From Flavobacteriales bacterium (GTDB taxonomy: Bacteria; Bacteroidota; Bacteroidia; CAIKAF01): a stretch of DNA of 44,150 nucleotides. The stretch spans positions 1 through 44,150 of the forward strand of contig JAKRSD010000005.1 of NCBI GenBank assembly GCA_022402535.1, read 5' to 3'. Shown in pieces: positions 16,988 to 26,376 of this stretch; the first letter of the stretch is position 1, and every line of letters begins with the position of its first letter. A program made the translations under genes and the position numbers. Below the pieces are notes generated by a model. It had not been told where the DNA came from. It ran no database searches and saw nothing but the letters and a program-made list of their open reading frames with translations.

Positions 16988-17578
16988 TTGAAACTGATTT
17001 TTTACAGAATCATATTCATTAATTTAGTAGTCCTTTTACTGAATGGTTGTTCCGTTCTATCAGGAGGCTACGTTAAACCCATTCAAGAATATCAGGGAGT
17101 TAAGTTTCTTAAACGACAACATATTTTTGATGTAAAAATGTATCGTTTAAGCTACGAGTGTACGTTTGAACAAATTAAAAACAACGTTAATAAAGACACA
17201 ACCTATCAATTTTATCCCATGCAAAACGTATTGTTTAAAGGGGATTCTTTAGTTTCATGGATTCGTTTGTGTGATAGAAATCAAGCTCCATTTTGGAAAA
17301 CTTTTCCTCCGGTAAATCCCTACACAAAAGAGTTAAACCAAACATACTCAGTGAAGAATGAATTGGCCTGTATTACAGACTTTAAAGGCCAAAATATTGA
17401 TCTCGAAATTTCACCTGATAAATATTATTATTTCATCTATTATTTAAAAATTGGAGGAATAATAGGCGGCCCCGTAAGTCGTAAATTTTTCAAAAGATCC
17501 CTTCAAGGTGCTCAAAAATTCCAAAGCCAACATCCTGTTGAAATCATTTTTGTGAATGCCAATCCTGACAAAGACTAA
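16988..17578 (+). CDS. Putative lipoprotein of unknown function
   Basis: From the TTG at 16988 the product is 196 residues and starts with a lipoprotein signal peptide: a basic-hydrophobic helix ending in LLLNGC, where Cys would be the lipidated residue. An alternative TTG at 16946 overlaps sxtJ by 32 bases and puts 14 extra residues before the signal, so I prefer 16988. The mature part has aromatic-rich strands and no motif I recognise. Composition is more AT-rich than the operon before it. It converges with queA (11 bases between stops) with no obvious terminator. It may be the last gene of the operon or an insertion. Confidence 0.6.
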   Translation: MKLIFYRIIFINLVVLLLNGCSVLSGGYVKPIQEYQGVKFLKRQHIFDVKMYRLSYECTFEQIKNNVNKDTTYQFYPMQNVLFKGDSLVSWIRLCDRNQAPFWKTFPPVNPYTKELNQTYSVKNELACITDFKGQNIDLEISPDKYYYFIYYLKIGGIIGGPVSRKFFKRSLQGAQKFQSQHPVEIIFVNANPDKD

Positions 17579-17589
17579 GAAATTAAAAA

Positions 17590-18774
17590 CTATTTCTTTC
17601 TGAACAGTAACGAAGAATCGCCGTAACTCAGAAAGCGGTAATTTTCGTTTTTGGCTTCTTCATACACGCTTTTCCAGTCATCGCCAATCAGCGCGGCCAC
17701 CAACATGAGTAAGGTGGAACCCGGCTGATGAAAATTGGTAATGAGCGCATCGCAGGCATGCAGTGTGTAGCCCGGATAAATCATGATAGACGTTTCGGCC
17801 GTCAGGGAATCCATTTCCCGTTGACGCATCTTCTCCCCCAGCCTTTTCATGGATTCCTGCATGGTGAATGTTCTTTGGGCCGTCGAGGGAAACTGCACCA
17901 CCCGCGATAATTCTTCATCATCCGCACCCAAATGCCACAAACTTTCCAACACCCGCAGCGAAGTGGTTCCCACCGGAATCAACGGGCCTTGGTGTCGGGC
18001 AAGTTTATCGATAAAATCCAGCGAAACGGTGATCAACTCCGAATGCATGGCATGATTCAGCATGTTTTCTTCCTTCACGGGCATAAACGTTCCCGCCCCC
18101 ACATGCAGCGTCACAAAGGCCGTATCGTGCCCCTTTTGTCTGATATTCTCCAGAATTTCGTCCGTAAAATGTAAACCCGCCGTAGGCGCCGCCACCGAAC
18201 CTTCCGATTTGGCATACACAGTCTGATATAAATTCTTATCGGTTTCTTTTACCTCCCGCTGAATATAAGGAGGCAACGGTATTTTTCCGATCGCTTCCAA
18301 CACCTGCGCAAACGGAATTTGAGCCGGAGTCCATTGAAATTTCACCTGATTTTGTTCTCTGTCGTGCCAGAAGGCTTTGATTTCAATACCATCTGAATTA
18401 AAAAGCAAGGTTTCATCGGCTTTCCAATCTTTGCGGCGACCAATCATACACTCCCAAATCACCGATTCATTTTGGTTGAGCACCAGCACGGGGTCTGTGG
18501 AACTTCCAGCAGGTTTCAATAAAAAAATTTCAACCGGTTTTCCTTGGGAAGTAACCGTTTGGATTCGGGCGGGAATTACCTTGGATTGGTTAAACACCAA
18601 CAGACTTCCTTGCGGAAGTTTATCTGAAATATCCGCAAAACGGGCATGTTCAGTTCCTTCGGAACGATACACCAAGAGCCGGGATCGTCCCCTTTCTAAG
18701 GGTTCATAGGCAATATATCGGTCGGGCAGTTCGTACTGAAACCCCGAAAGCGGAATGGTAGATTCTGAAGGCAT
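17590..18774 (-). CDS. queA: S-adenosylmethionine:tRNA ribosyltransferase-isomerase
   Basis: The product is 394 residues from the ATG at 18774 (a TTG at 18786 would add 4). It starts with the QueA pattern FQYELPDRYIAYEPLERGRS, followed by LLVFNQSKVIPAR, the conserved SVAAPTAGLHFT segment and a C-terminal TNFHQPGSTLLMLVAAL block. QueA transfers the ribosyl part of SAM to 7-aminomethyl-7-deazaguanine in tRNA to form epoxyqueuosine, in the cytosol. No other queuosine gene is in the window. It is transcribed divergently from murF. Confidence 0.93.
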   Translation of the reverse strand: MPSESTIPLSGFQYELPDRYIAYEPLERGRSRLLVYRSEGTEHARFADISDKLPQGSLLVFNQSKVIPARIQTVTSQGKPVEIFLLKPAGSSTDPVLVLNQNESVIWECMIGRRKDWKADETLLFNSDGIEIKAFWHDREQNQVKFQWTPAQIPFAQVLEAIGKIPLPPYIQREVKETDKNLYQTVYAKSEGSVAAPTAGLHFTDEILENIRQKGHDTAFVTLHVGAGTFMPVKEENMLNHAMHSELITVSLDFIDKLARHQGPLIPVGTTSLRVLESLWHLGADDEELSRVVQFPSTAQRTFTMQESMKRLGEKMRQREMDSLTAETSIMIYPGYTLHACDALITNFHQPGSTLLMLVAALIGDDWKSVYEEAKNENYRFLSYGDSSLLFRKK

Positions 18775-18783
18775 ACGTGCCGG

Positions 18784-18842
18784 CAAAAATGAGAAATATT
18801 TGTGCTCATCTCAAAACCGACTACGAAGGTCTTTTAATTTTG
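18784..18842. promoter_or_regulatory. Divergent promoter region of queA and murF
   Basis: On the minus strand TTTTG (18812-18816), a 20-base spacer and CATTTTTG (18784-18791) fit a queA promoter, with one mismatch in the -7 box and only 9 bases to the ATG. On the plus strand TAATTTTG (18835-18842) matches the -7 box for murF, 24 bases before its ATG, with no good -33 element. Confidence 0.4.
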
Positions 18843-18866
18843 CGAACTTAGCCCGCAATTATTGCC

Positions 18867-20153
18867 ATGGACACATCTGTATCAGAAAAACTGCATGCCC
18901 TGCTGCTCAAAGGTTCCAGGGTTTCTACCGATACCCGCAACCTGCCCCCAAACTGTATTTTCTTTGCACTCAAAGGAGAACGGTACGACGCAAATGTATT
19001 TGCCGAACAGGCAAAAGAACAGGGTGCTGCAGCCGTGGTTACCGACAGAAAAGAACTGGAAAACCAACCGGGTTTTTATGTAGTGAATGATACACTGAAA
19101 GCCCTTCAGGATTTTGCGGCATTTCACCGGCGCAGTCTGCAAATTCCCATGCTGGCTATCGGCGGAAGCAATGGAAAAACCACCACCAAAGAACTCATTG
19201 GCGCCGTTTTAAGCAAAAAATATCACACGGCCGTTACCCGCGGAAATCTGAACAATCACATCGGTGTTCCGCTCACGTTATTGGAAATTACAACATCGCA
19301 TCAGTTGGCAGTAGTGGAAATTGGAGCCAATCATCTGCACGAAACCGCTTTTTTATGCGAACTGGCCGCTCCCGATTTTGGACTGGTTACCAACAACGGC
19401 AAAGATCATCTGGAAGGATTTGGCAGCCTAGAAGGTGTAAAAAAGGCCAATGCCGAAATGTACGACTGGCTCAGAAAATCGGCTGGTACAGCCTTTGTAA
19501 ATGCCGATGATGAAGAGTTGATGGCGGCGTCCGAAGGGATAAACCGCGTTACGTATGGAACAACTGCGCAGGCGCAGGTTCAGGCGACACCGTTAGAAAA
19601 TTCCGTCATGGCGGGACTACAATTAGCAAACGGAGAAACGATTCAAACCCATTTATTCGGGCGTTTCAACACGCCCAACCTATTGGCCGCTTTAACCGTG
19701 GGAAGACATTTTGGGGTGGAAGAAAAAGACATCCGTGCCGCATTAGCGGATTATTTACCCGGACTGAACCGTTCGCAGGTGAGTGTAATCGGAAGCAATA
19801 CCATAGTGTTTGATTGCTACAATGCAAATCCCAGCAGCATGAAAGCCGCCATTGAAAGTTTTGTGGAGCTGCAAGCCGCAAAACCTATGCTTATTCTGGC
19901 CGATATGCTCGAAATGGGCAGTCATTCCGAAAAAGAACACCGCGAAATGGTGGAATTCATCGCTCAAACGGGGATAGAAAAAGTGGTGTTGATTGGTCCC
20001 GAATTTACACGGGCCGACCGCGAAAACCGCTTTGTATGTTTTGATTCTACTCCCGAAGCCAAACTTTGGCTCGAAATGAATATGCCCGAAAATGCCACGA
20101 TTCTGCTGAAAGGGTCGCGCGGCTTTAAACTCGAACAACTTTTTGCTTCATGA
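18867..20153 (+). CDS. murF: UDP-N-acetylmuramoyl-tripeptide--D-alanyl-D-alanine ligase
   Basis: The product is 428 residues, normal for the family. N-terminal UDP-MurNAc-binding domain with VSTDTRNLPPNCIFFALKGE (19-38), ATP P-loop GGSNGKTTTK (99-108), the NLNNHIGVPLTLL segment (127-139), EIGANHLHE, and a C-terminal domain with DCYNANPSSM. MurF adds D-Ala-D-Ala to the UDP-MurNAc-tripeptide, the last cytoplasmic step of peptidoglycan precursor assembly. It is outside a dcw-type cluster here, next to queA (divergent) and overlapping a glycosyltransferase gene by 4 bases, so the two are translationally coupled. Confidence 0.93.
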   Translation: MDTSVSEKLHALLLKGSRVSTDTRNLPPNCIFFALKGERYDANVFAEQAKEQGAAAVVTDRKELENQPGFYVVNDTLKALQDFAAFHRRSLQIPMLAIGGSNGKTTTKELIGAVLSKKYHTAVTRGNLNNHIGVPLTLLEITTSHQLAVVEIGANHLHETAFLCELAAPDFGLVTNNGKDHLEGFGSLEGVKKANAEMYDWLRKSAGTAFVNADDEELMAASEGINRVTYGTTAQAQVQATPLENSVMAGLQLANGETIQTHLFGRFNTPNLLAALTVGRHFGVEEKDIRAALADYLPGLNRSQVSVIGSNTIVFDCYNANPSSMKAAIESFVELQAAKPMLILADMLEMGSHSEKEHREMVEFIAQTGIEKVVLIGPEFTRADRENRFVCFDSTPEAKLWLEMNMPENATILLKGSRGFKLEQLFAS

Positions 20154-21817
20154 AACGCATCGAATTTTGGCTATATCTGGCGTTGGCGGCCCTGTTTGTA
20201 AATATTGCCACGGGTTATGTGGGTTTTCTGCAGGACGATGCCTACATATTTGCCCGCTACGCCCAAAACCTGGCCGATGGAAAAGGCTTTGTGTATAATG
20301 CCGGCGAATACACCGAGGGGGCCACTTCGCTGCTTTGGACGCTGATGGCAGCCGTTGCCGCAAAAGCGGGAGCCGATATTCCTCTGTTTTTAAAATATGC
20401 GGGATTGTTTTTTTCAGCACTTTGGTTGGTGGCCTTTATACAGGTGTGTCGCCAATGGATCGAAGACCGTCTGCTTTGGTTTCTGCCGGCACTCGTTTTT
20501 GTGAGTTTTCCCGCGTTCGGTTTGTGGGCTCAGGCCGGACTGGAAACGGGCATGTTTGGTTTTTTGATGATGACCGCCTTTTACCTGACGGAAGCGTTCC
20601 GCAGGCATGCCAAAAAATCTACCCTCATATTACTTACTGTAGTTTCCGTAGGATTAATCCTTACCCGTCCCGAAGGACTTCCCGTAATCTTGTTACTCGC
20701 CTTTTATCTGACGCTGAGTTATACGGGCGAAAAAAAATATCAGTCTATTGCCCTTTTCCTGGGTACTTCGCTGGCTATTTTGGCCGCATTCACCCTGTTC
20801 CGCTATCTGTATTTTGGCGATTTAGTGCCCAATACCTACTACGCCAAAGGCGGAGGCGGGTATTATCTCAGGCGCTTGGGACTGGGAAGAGTCCGCTATT
20901 TTTCTGAAACGAACTGGAACGGGTTTTTTCTGGCCGGTTCATTGTTGGCCCTGCTTTTCAAATCCAAATTTCGGATACTGTTGCTGGTGGTACCTATGTG
21001 GATAGTGTATTTTATCAATTCGGGAGGAGATATACTACCCGAACACCGGTTGTTGCTTCCCGCGGTTCCGTTCATGATTTTGGGAACGTTTTATTTCCTG
21101 GAAAAAATCCGTGAATTGGCGTACAGTTCTTATACAAGGAGCCGGATTTTTACATGGGGCATGGTGTTGATTGCCGCTTTATTTTTATTCAAATACTACG
21201 ATTATTATCAAAAGGAATTGATTGCATTTAACACGGTAATACCCGCTTTAGAAGGAGCGCACGGCGATATAGGCAGGTATTTGGATTCTACCATGACCGA
21301 ACAGGATAAGGCCATAATTACGGATGCCGGCATGACGGCCTATTATGCTCAGGATAAATACATGGTAGACTGGCTGGGGCTGTGTGATAAGCGGGTGGCC
21401 CAGATTATCTACACGTCAGGATATAATGAATGGACGATGCAATATTGTCCTGAAGAAGAAAAAGAAAAACGGAAACAAACCTGTTTCAAAGCCATGAACG
21501 AGTATTTCGAAGAATTATCACCCCGATTTGCCGTGCTCAATCTATACCTCAACAAAGATTCATCCGAAGTGTATGAAATGCGGAATTTTAGGGACAATCT
21601 TCCGGATACACTCACTCCCTTTACATTAGGAAGAGTTTCATTCGGGGGCTACTTTGGCGTTTTTACGGAAGAAAATAAGGCGAGAAATTACAAACCCGTA
21701 TTGGTAAAAGAATACAATCCATTCTTTTGGATGATTGTGATTGAAAAACCGGGGGAACAAAAAAGCCTCCCGGGGAAGGAGGCTTTAACTTGGTTACAAG
21801 GAGAAAGAGAGGACTGA
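20150..21817 (+). CDS. GT-C type membrane glycosyltransferase
   Basis: The product is 555 residues. After a first membrane helix comes the signature LQDDAYIFARYAQNLADGKG and the YNAGEYTEGATSLLWT segment, which is the aspartate-rich first periplasmic loop shared by GT-C enzymes of the AftB-like and related polyprenyl-phosphate-sugar transferases. About ten hydrophobic helices fill residues 60-380, followed by a soluble C-terminal region. It should transfer a sugar from a lipid-linked donor on the periplasmic side; donor and acceptor are unknown. Its ATG overlaps the murF stop (ATGA), which suggests coupling. The last 18 or so codons run through a terminator-like hairpin. Confidence 0.8.
   Translation: MKRIEFWLYLALAALFVNIATGYVGFLQDDAYIFARYAQNLADGKGFVYNAGEYTEGATSLLWTLMAAVAAKAGADIPLFLKYAGLFFSALWLVAFIQVCRQWIEDRLLWFLPALVFVSFPAFGLWAQAGLETGMFGFLMMTAFYLTEAFRRHAKKSTLILLTVVSVGLILTRPEGLPVILLLAFYLTLSYTGEKKYQSIALFLGTSLAILAAFTLFRYLYFGDLVPNTYYAKGGGGYYLRRLGLGRVRYFSETNWNGFFLAGSLLALLFKSKFRILLLVVPMWIVYFINSGGDILPEHRLLLPAVPFMILGTFYFLEKIRELAYSSYTRSRIFTWGMVLIAALFLFKYYDYYQKELIAFNTVIPALEGAHGDIGRYLDSTMTEQDKAIITDAGMTAYYAQDKYMVDWLGLCDKRVAQIIYTSGYNEWTMQYCPEEEKEKRKQTCFKAMNEYFEELSPRFAVLNLYLNKDSSEVYEMRNFRDNLPDTLTPFTLGRVSFGGYFGVFTEENKARNYKPVLVKEYNPFFWMIVIEKPGEQKSLPGKEALTWLQGERED
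21762..21786. terminator. Terminator-like hairpin inside the 3' end of the glycosyltransferase gene
   Basis: AAAGCCTCC (21762-21770) pairs perfectly with GGAGGCTTT (21778-21786) around a 7-base loop. The A-run before it (21759-21764) makes a good T-run only on the minus strand; the plus strand has just TTT. It lies 31 bases inside the annotated stop codon of the upstream gene. Confidence 0.5.
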
Positions 21818-21925
21818 TTGTTGCGACAAATATACAGTATTTTCATGATTGGTTCCAAGTATTTCATTTATTCTTTTAGGTAGTTCACAAACTAAAAAGG
21901 CACTTTCATACAATTAAACCCAAAT

Positions 21926-24070
21926 ATGCTCCTCACACCGATTCATTTTAAACTGATTTCAGAAAAACTGGGAATTCAGGCAACGCAGATTCAAAAAACG
22001 CATGAATTATTTGATTCCGGACATACCCTTCCATTCATATCGCGCTACAGAAAAGAGGCTACCGGCGGATTAGACGAAGTACAGCTGGGTGAAATCAAAA
22101 AAGAGTTGGAGCGGTTTTCCAAAATGGAAGAACGTAAAGAATTTATTATTCAAACACTGGCTACAGCCGAAAAATTAACCCCCGAATTAAGAAGCCAGAT
22201 TGAACATTGCCGGGATGAAAAGGAACTGGAGGATATTTATCTTCCCTATAAAGTAAAACGCAAAACCCGGGCTTCCGCTGCCCGTGAAAAAGGATTGGAG
22301 CCCCTGGCTGAAGGACTTTTGAAAGGAGCTTACCGCGACCCGGAGGCAGAAGCGGAAAAATATGGAATGAAAGCGGGCATTTCTGCCGAAGAAGCCCTGG
22401 AAGGCGCTTCGGATATTTTGGCTGAAAAAATGTCGGAACATGCAGAAATTCGCAAATACATGCGAAAATTATATAGCCATGAAGGTGTTTTAAAGGCTAA
22501 AAAGGCCAAGAAGCCGGGCGAAGACGCCGAAAAATTTCGCGATTATTTTGATTATAGCGAAGCCGTAAAAAAAATGCCCGCACATCGAATACTCGCCGTA
22601 TTCCGGGGCGAAAATGAATCAGTATTAAATCTTTCTGTGGAGGTGGACGAAGAAAAAGCGTTTCAAACCATCATTCGAAATCTGAGACTTCCTTTCGGTG
22701 CCTGCGGCATTTGGGTAGAAAAAGCCTTTCGTGATGGCTTCAAAAGATTGTTGGCCCCTTCCTTGGAAAATGAAATCAAAGCGGATCTGAAAGAAAAAGC
22801 CGATAAAGAATCCATCAAGGTATTTGGCGAAAACCTTTCTCAACTGCTTATGGCTCCACCCCTGGGCAATATGCGGGTAATGGCAATAGACCCGGGCTTC
22901 AGAACCGGATGTAAAGTGGTTTGTCTGAATGAAATGGGCGCATTGCTTCATAATGAAACCATTTATCCGCATGCACCGCAAAATGAAAAAGATAAAGCGG
23001 CAAAAACGCTGAGAAGGCTCACGGAAGTATATAAGATTAAAGCCATTGCCATAGGTAACGGCACCGCAGGCAGAGAAACGGAAGAATTTATCAAAAACAA
23101 AGTTTTATTCCCCGCCGAATCAGATGTAAAAGTGTTTTCGGTAAATGAATCCGGAGCTTCTATTTACTCGGCTTCTTCCGTGGCACGAGAAGAATTTCCC
23201 AATTATGATGTTACCGTTCGGGGAGCGGTTTCCATAGGCAGGCGGTTGATGGACCCCTTAGCGGAATTGGTAAAAATCGACCCCAAATCGGTCGGTGTGG
23301 GCCAATATCAGCATGATGTAGACCAACATTTACTGAAAACCGAATTAGAGCAGATTGTTGAAAACTGCGTAAACCGGGTGGGTGTGGAACTGAACATGGC
23401 AAGCAAACATATTCTGACACATATTTCAGGTTTGGGGCCTGTTTTGGCTCAAAACATAGTGGATTATAGAACCGAACATGGTCCATTCACTTCTCGGAAA
23501 GAATTATTGAAAGTGCCCAAATTAGGACCGAAAGCCTTTGAACTTTCTGCCGGTTTTTTACGGATCCGCGATGCAAAAAACCCGTTGGATAATTCAGCCG
23601 TACACCCGGAACGTTATGCACTGGTTGAAAAAATGGCCGCTGATTTAGGATTAAAAACCGAAAACCTGATTCGAAATCCGGAAGCAGTAAACCAAATTAT
23701 TGATGCCCGATACGTTTCCGATGAAGTGGGATTGCCTACCATTCAGGATATCAAAAATGAGCTGCTCAAACCCGGGCGCGACCCCAGAAGCACCTACAAA
23801 ATTTTGGAATTCAATTCGGATATCCGAAGCATTTCAGATTTAATTCCCGGAATGATTTTACCGGGAATTGTAACCAACATTACCAATTTTGGCTGCTTTG
23901 TGGATGTGGGTGTAAAACAGGATGGATTGGTTCATATTTCACAAATTGCCGACCGTTTTATTTCCGATCCCGCTCAGGCGGTTAAACTTCATCAGCATGT
24001 GAAAGTAAAAGTGTTGGAAGCTGACGCGGAACGAAAGAGGATTTCCTTCTCCATGAAAGGATTAAATTAA
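21926..24070 (+). CDS. tex: Tex family RNA-binding transcription accessory protein
   Basis: The product is 714 residues, a little shorter than the usual 720-780. The N-terminus with FISRYRKEATGGLDE (38-52) is the Tex signature, followed by the helical Tex domain, a YqgF/RNase H-like domain from about residue 315 (MAIDPGFRTGCKVV), helix-hairpin-helix motifs at about 480-560 (HISGLGPVLAQNIV and KVPKLGPKAFELSAGFLRI) and a C-terminal S1 RNA-binding domain (about 637-710, GIVTNITNFGCFVDVGV). Tex is a cytosolic nucleic-acid-binding protein linked to transcription and translation; its precise role differs between species. It is monocistronic and converges with the beta-helix gene. Confidence 0.93.
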   Translation: MLLTPIHFKLISEKLGIQATQIQKTHELFDSGHTLPFISRYRKEATGGLDEVQLGEIKKELERFSKMEERKEFIIQTLATAEKLTPELRSQIEHCRDEKELEDIYLPYKVKRKTRASAAREKGLEPLAEGLLKGAYRDPEAEAEKYGMKAGISAEEALEGASDILAEKMSEHAEIRKYMRKLYSHEGVLKAKKAKKPGEDAEKFRDYFDYSEAVKKMPAHRILAVFRGENESVLNLSVEVDEEKAFQTIIRNLRLPFGACGIWVEKAFRDGFKRLLAPSLENEIKADLKEKADKESIKVFGENLSQLLMAPPLGNMRVMAIDPGFRTGCKVVCLNEMGALLHNETIYPHAPQNEKDKAAKTLRRLTEVYKIKAIAIGNGTAGRETEEFIKNKVLFPAESDVKVFSVNESGASIYSASSVAREEFPNYDVTVRGAVSIGRRLMDPLAELVKIDPKSVGVGQYQHDVDQHLLKTELEQIVENCVNRVGVELNMASKHILTHISGLGPVLAQNIVDYRTEHGPFTSRKELLKVPKLGPKAFELSAGFLRIRDAKNPLDNSAVHPERYALVEKMAADLGLKTENLIRNPEAVNQIIDARYVSDEVGLPTIQDIKNELLKPGRDPRSTYKILEFNSDIRSISDLIPGMILPGIVTNITNFGCFVDVGVKQDGLVHISQIADRFISDPAQAVKLHQHVKVKVLEADAERKRISFSMKGLN

Positions 24071-24086
24071 GCCCTTTATCAATACG

Positions 24087-25973
24087 TCATTTAGCGATTA
24101 CCACCCGCTGAGAATATATGTTCCCGCCAGTGCGGAGAACTAAGAAATACATACCGGGCGATACTTGCCGGACAGGAATTTCTCCCGAACTCCACACATT
24201 TCCATCCGCCACAATTTTTCCATCCACCGTGTGTAATTGATAATAAGCAGGCGTCTCGGCATTCAGTCCTGTGGTAAACAAGGACGTACAATTGAAACAA
24301 GGATTAGGATACACCCGAAATTCTTGAATTTCATTTGGGTGCAGAGCAAACGGTTCAGGGTTACAGATAATACGTTGTTCTATAGCCCCCACATTAGTTA
24401 AAGGAGAATTTCGGGGAAAATAGGAATAGTCATTCGTGATAAACGGAAATGCAGCTGATGCATTAAATATAAATGCGGCATTTTCAGGACATGGAGTAAT
24501 GGAATATAAAGAGTCTCTCAGCATATATGTACTTACCGGCAAATTCGTGCGAACTAATCCGTTGGCACCTACAAACGCATGGTTTTTATTCCAAAGGTTT
24601 CCATCCAATGTTATATCGAGCGGTCCCGGATGCATGGCATGAAATGTAGTGCGTACGGGAGCCATCAGCGGATATGAAAGGGTATCGTATGTAAAGATAT
24701 TGTGAGTAATATTTACATTTTGCATAGTGCCATAAAACGAATTAAATACGGCATTATAATTCGGAAAAAAGAAGTTCACCATAGCCGAAGCGGGCGCTCC
24801 TGACTCCCCCAATGCCCCGATAACCGTGTTATTGAAAATAAACACATTTCGAATACAATTCACACCAACAATATCCGTAACCCCCTGCCAAAAACCGAAA
24901 GCACTTCCCACATGCTGGAGTATATTGTTATACACATACATGCTGTCCACATTTGAAAAATATTCTAAAGGCAAGGTGCATTTTGTGCTGCAATTTTCAA
25001 AAACAGGACCGTTTCCCTGATCACAAGCCCCTTCATTCGCAATCAGAAAACCCCGCGATGCCATCACTTTGTTGGTATCAGAAGGACAATTTCGCCAGTA
25101 TTGGCTTCCTATTCCGGGCGTGTTATAAATCAAATTATGATGTACCATCAATTTGGCAGAATTGTCATTGTAAAAATTCAGCCCGTTATCATGAAGGATA
25201 TTGTTATAAGCATCTGCCCGCTCACTGTTATGAAAATTTAGCCCTTCTCCCCGCGTATAGGCAATTTCACAGTCATGAATCGTACTTTCATGGCAATCAA
25301 AAAATTTAATCCCGCTCGGCCATTGGCAGGGCGATAGCAAATGCTCATTACCGGGGCGACTGGCATAAAAGGAAGATGAATTTCGTACAAGAATGGTATC
25401 TACATTTTTAAATAACATAGAAAAATTACCGACACTGTCCACCTGTACATTTTCAATTAACACATGATTTTGCCTTGAAGCCGGAGCCGTTGGTCTGCTT
25501 AGCAAAAGTCCAATACCCGTTGAATAACGTAATTTTAAATTTTTTATAAAAATGTGATTACCAGTTAACACCAATAAATGTCCGGTAGCAAAACTATTCG
25601 CCGTACCGCCGATAATTACTTCGCCCATCCCCTCAATGCTTACGTTTCGGTATGTATTACCATTTTGCCAGTTATTGGAATATTGTTGAAACCCCGTTGC
25701 TGTTTCGTAAAATCCGGGATGCATGCGTATCAGTCCATAAGCATTTCCGCCATTTACTCCTGCAGTACCGTATGGAAGCTTTTGTAAGGCTACGGAAAAC
25801 GATTTGACGGGTAATGCAAATGTGCCCGGATTGGCATCATTTCCATCAGGGGCCATATAAACGGTATCTGTTATTAAATAATTTCCCGTATTTACTACCG
25901 GCTCGGCTATATCAAATTGACCGTAAGTCCAAATAGGTAGACAAAACAATAAGAAAAGGAATATATTTTTCAT
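24087..25973 (-). CDS. Secreted right-handed beta-helix protein with T9SS type A sorting domain
   Basis: The product is 628 residues from the ATG at 25973; an upstream in-frame start at 25997 would put residues ahead of the signal peptide. It has a signal peptide (MKNIFLFLLFCLPIWTYGQ), an APDGNDANPGTFALP segment typical of parallel beta-helix polysaccharide-binding or lyase-like proteins, a long run of beta-helix coils with N-rich turns (HNLIY, YNNILQHVG, NVFIFNNTVIGA) and a C-terminal type A sorting domain beginning FRVYPNPC and ending GNIYSQRVVIAK. The protein should cross the outer membrane through T9SS and stay on the surface or be released. No catalytic residues can be assigned, so it may bind rather than cleave glycan. 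A good promoter precedes it. Confidence 0.82.
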   Translation of the reverse strand: MKNIFLFLLFCLPIWTYGQFDIAEPVVNTGNYLITDTVYMAPDGNDANPGTFALPVKSFSVALQKLPYGTAGVNGGNAYGLIRMHPGFYETATGFQQYSNNWQNGNTYRNVSIEGMGEVIIGGTANSFATGHLLVLTGNHIFIKNLKLRYSTGIGLLLSRPTAPASRQNHVLIENVQVDSVGNFSMLFKNVDTILVRNSSSFYASRPGNEHLLSPCQWPSGIKFFDCHESTIHDCEIAYTRGEGLNFHNSERADAYNNILHDNGLNFYNDNSAKLMVHHNLIYNTPGIGSQYWRNCPSDTNKVMASRGFLIANEGACDQGNGPVFENCSTKCTLPLEYFSNVDSMYVYNNILQHVGSAFGFWQGVTDIVGVNCIRNVFIFNNTVIGALGESGAPASAMVNFFFPNYNAVFNSFYGTMQNVNITHNIFTYDTLSYPLMAPVRTTFHAMHPGPLDITLDGNLWNKNHAFVGANGLVRTNLPVSTYMLRDSLYSITPCPENAAFIFNASAAFPFITNDYSYFPRNSPLTNVGAIEQRIICNPEPFALHPNEIQEFRVYPNPCFNCTSLFTTGLNAETPAYYQLHTVDGKIVADGNVWSSGEIPVRQVSPGMYFLVLRTGGNIYSQRVVIAK

Positions 25974-25994
25974 TGTATTATAAATCGGATTATT

Positions 25995-26024
25995 CAAAGG
26001 TAACGAATTGGGTTGATAATCAAA
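25995..26024 (-). promoter_or_regulatory. Promoter of the beta-helix gene
   Basis: On the minus strand TTTG (26021-26024), an 18-base spacer and TACCTTTG (25995-26002) match the Bacteroidota consensus fully. The ATG at 25973 is 21 bases downstream, which also supports the shorter start over the one at 25997. Confidence 0.65.
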
Positions 26025-26087
26025 CCTAATGAAATAAACACGATAATAGTAAGGTTATCCCTACCTTGTATCAAAATTTAAAAGCTT

Positions 26088-26375
26088 ATGAATATTAAAG
26101 CTCTTCATCCTGCCGACAAATCGCTTTCTGCTGTTCCTTTATTTAAAGGAAGCGAAGCCAATACATTTTCTATACAACTGTTGAAAGATGAAATACTCAA
26201 AGAACATATTACAAAAGTTCCTGCGTTGTTAATCTGTCTTGAGGGAGAAGTTCTCTTTGATAATGAAAAAGGCGAGCATATTCCACTAAAACAGGGAGAC
26301 TATGTGTTGATAGAGCCGATGGTAAAACACAAAGTAAGCGCGACATCAAACGCCCAATTGTTGTTAATGAAATGA
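26088..26375 (+). CDS. Small single-domain cupin
   Basis: The product is 95 residues and is one beta-barrel cupin: LLICLEGEVLFDN (about 45-57) is cupin motif 1 without the usual paired histidines, and LKQGDYVLIEPMVKHKV (about 65-81) is motif 2 with one histidine. The incomplete metal-site set suggests either a weak metal site or a binding role. Such small cupins often act in detoxification or sensing but no role can be assigned. It is a single gene, converging with the DUF3089 gene with only one base between stops. Confidence 0.75.
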   Translation: MNIKALHPADKSLSAVPLFKGSEANTFSIQLLKDEILKEHITKVPALLICLEGEVLFDNEKGEHIPLKQGDYVLIEPMVKHKVSATSNAQLLLMK

Positions 26376-26376
26376 G

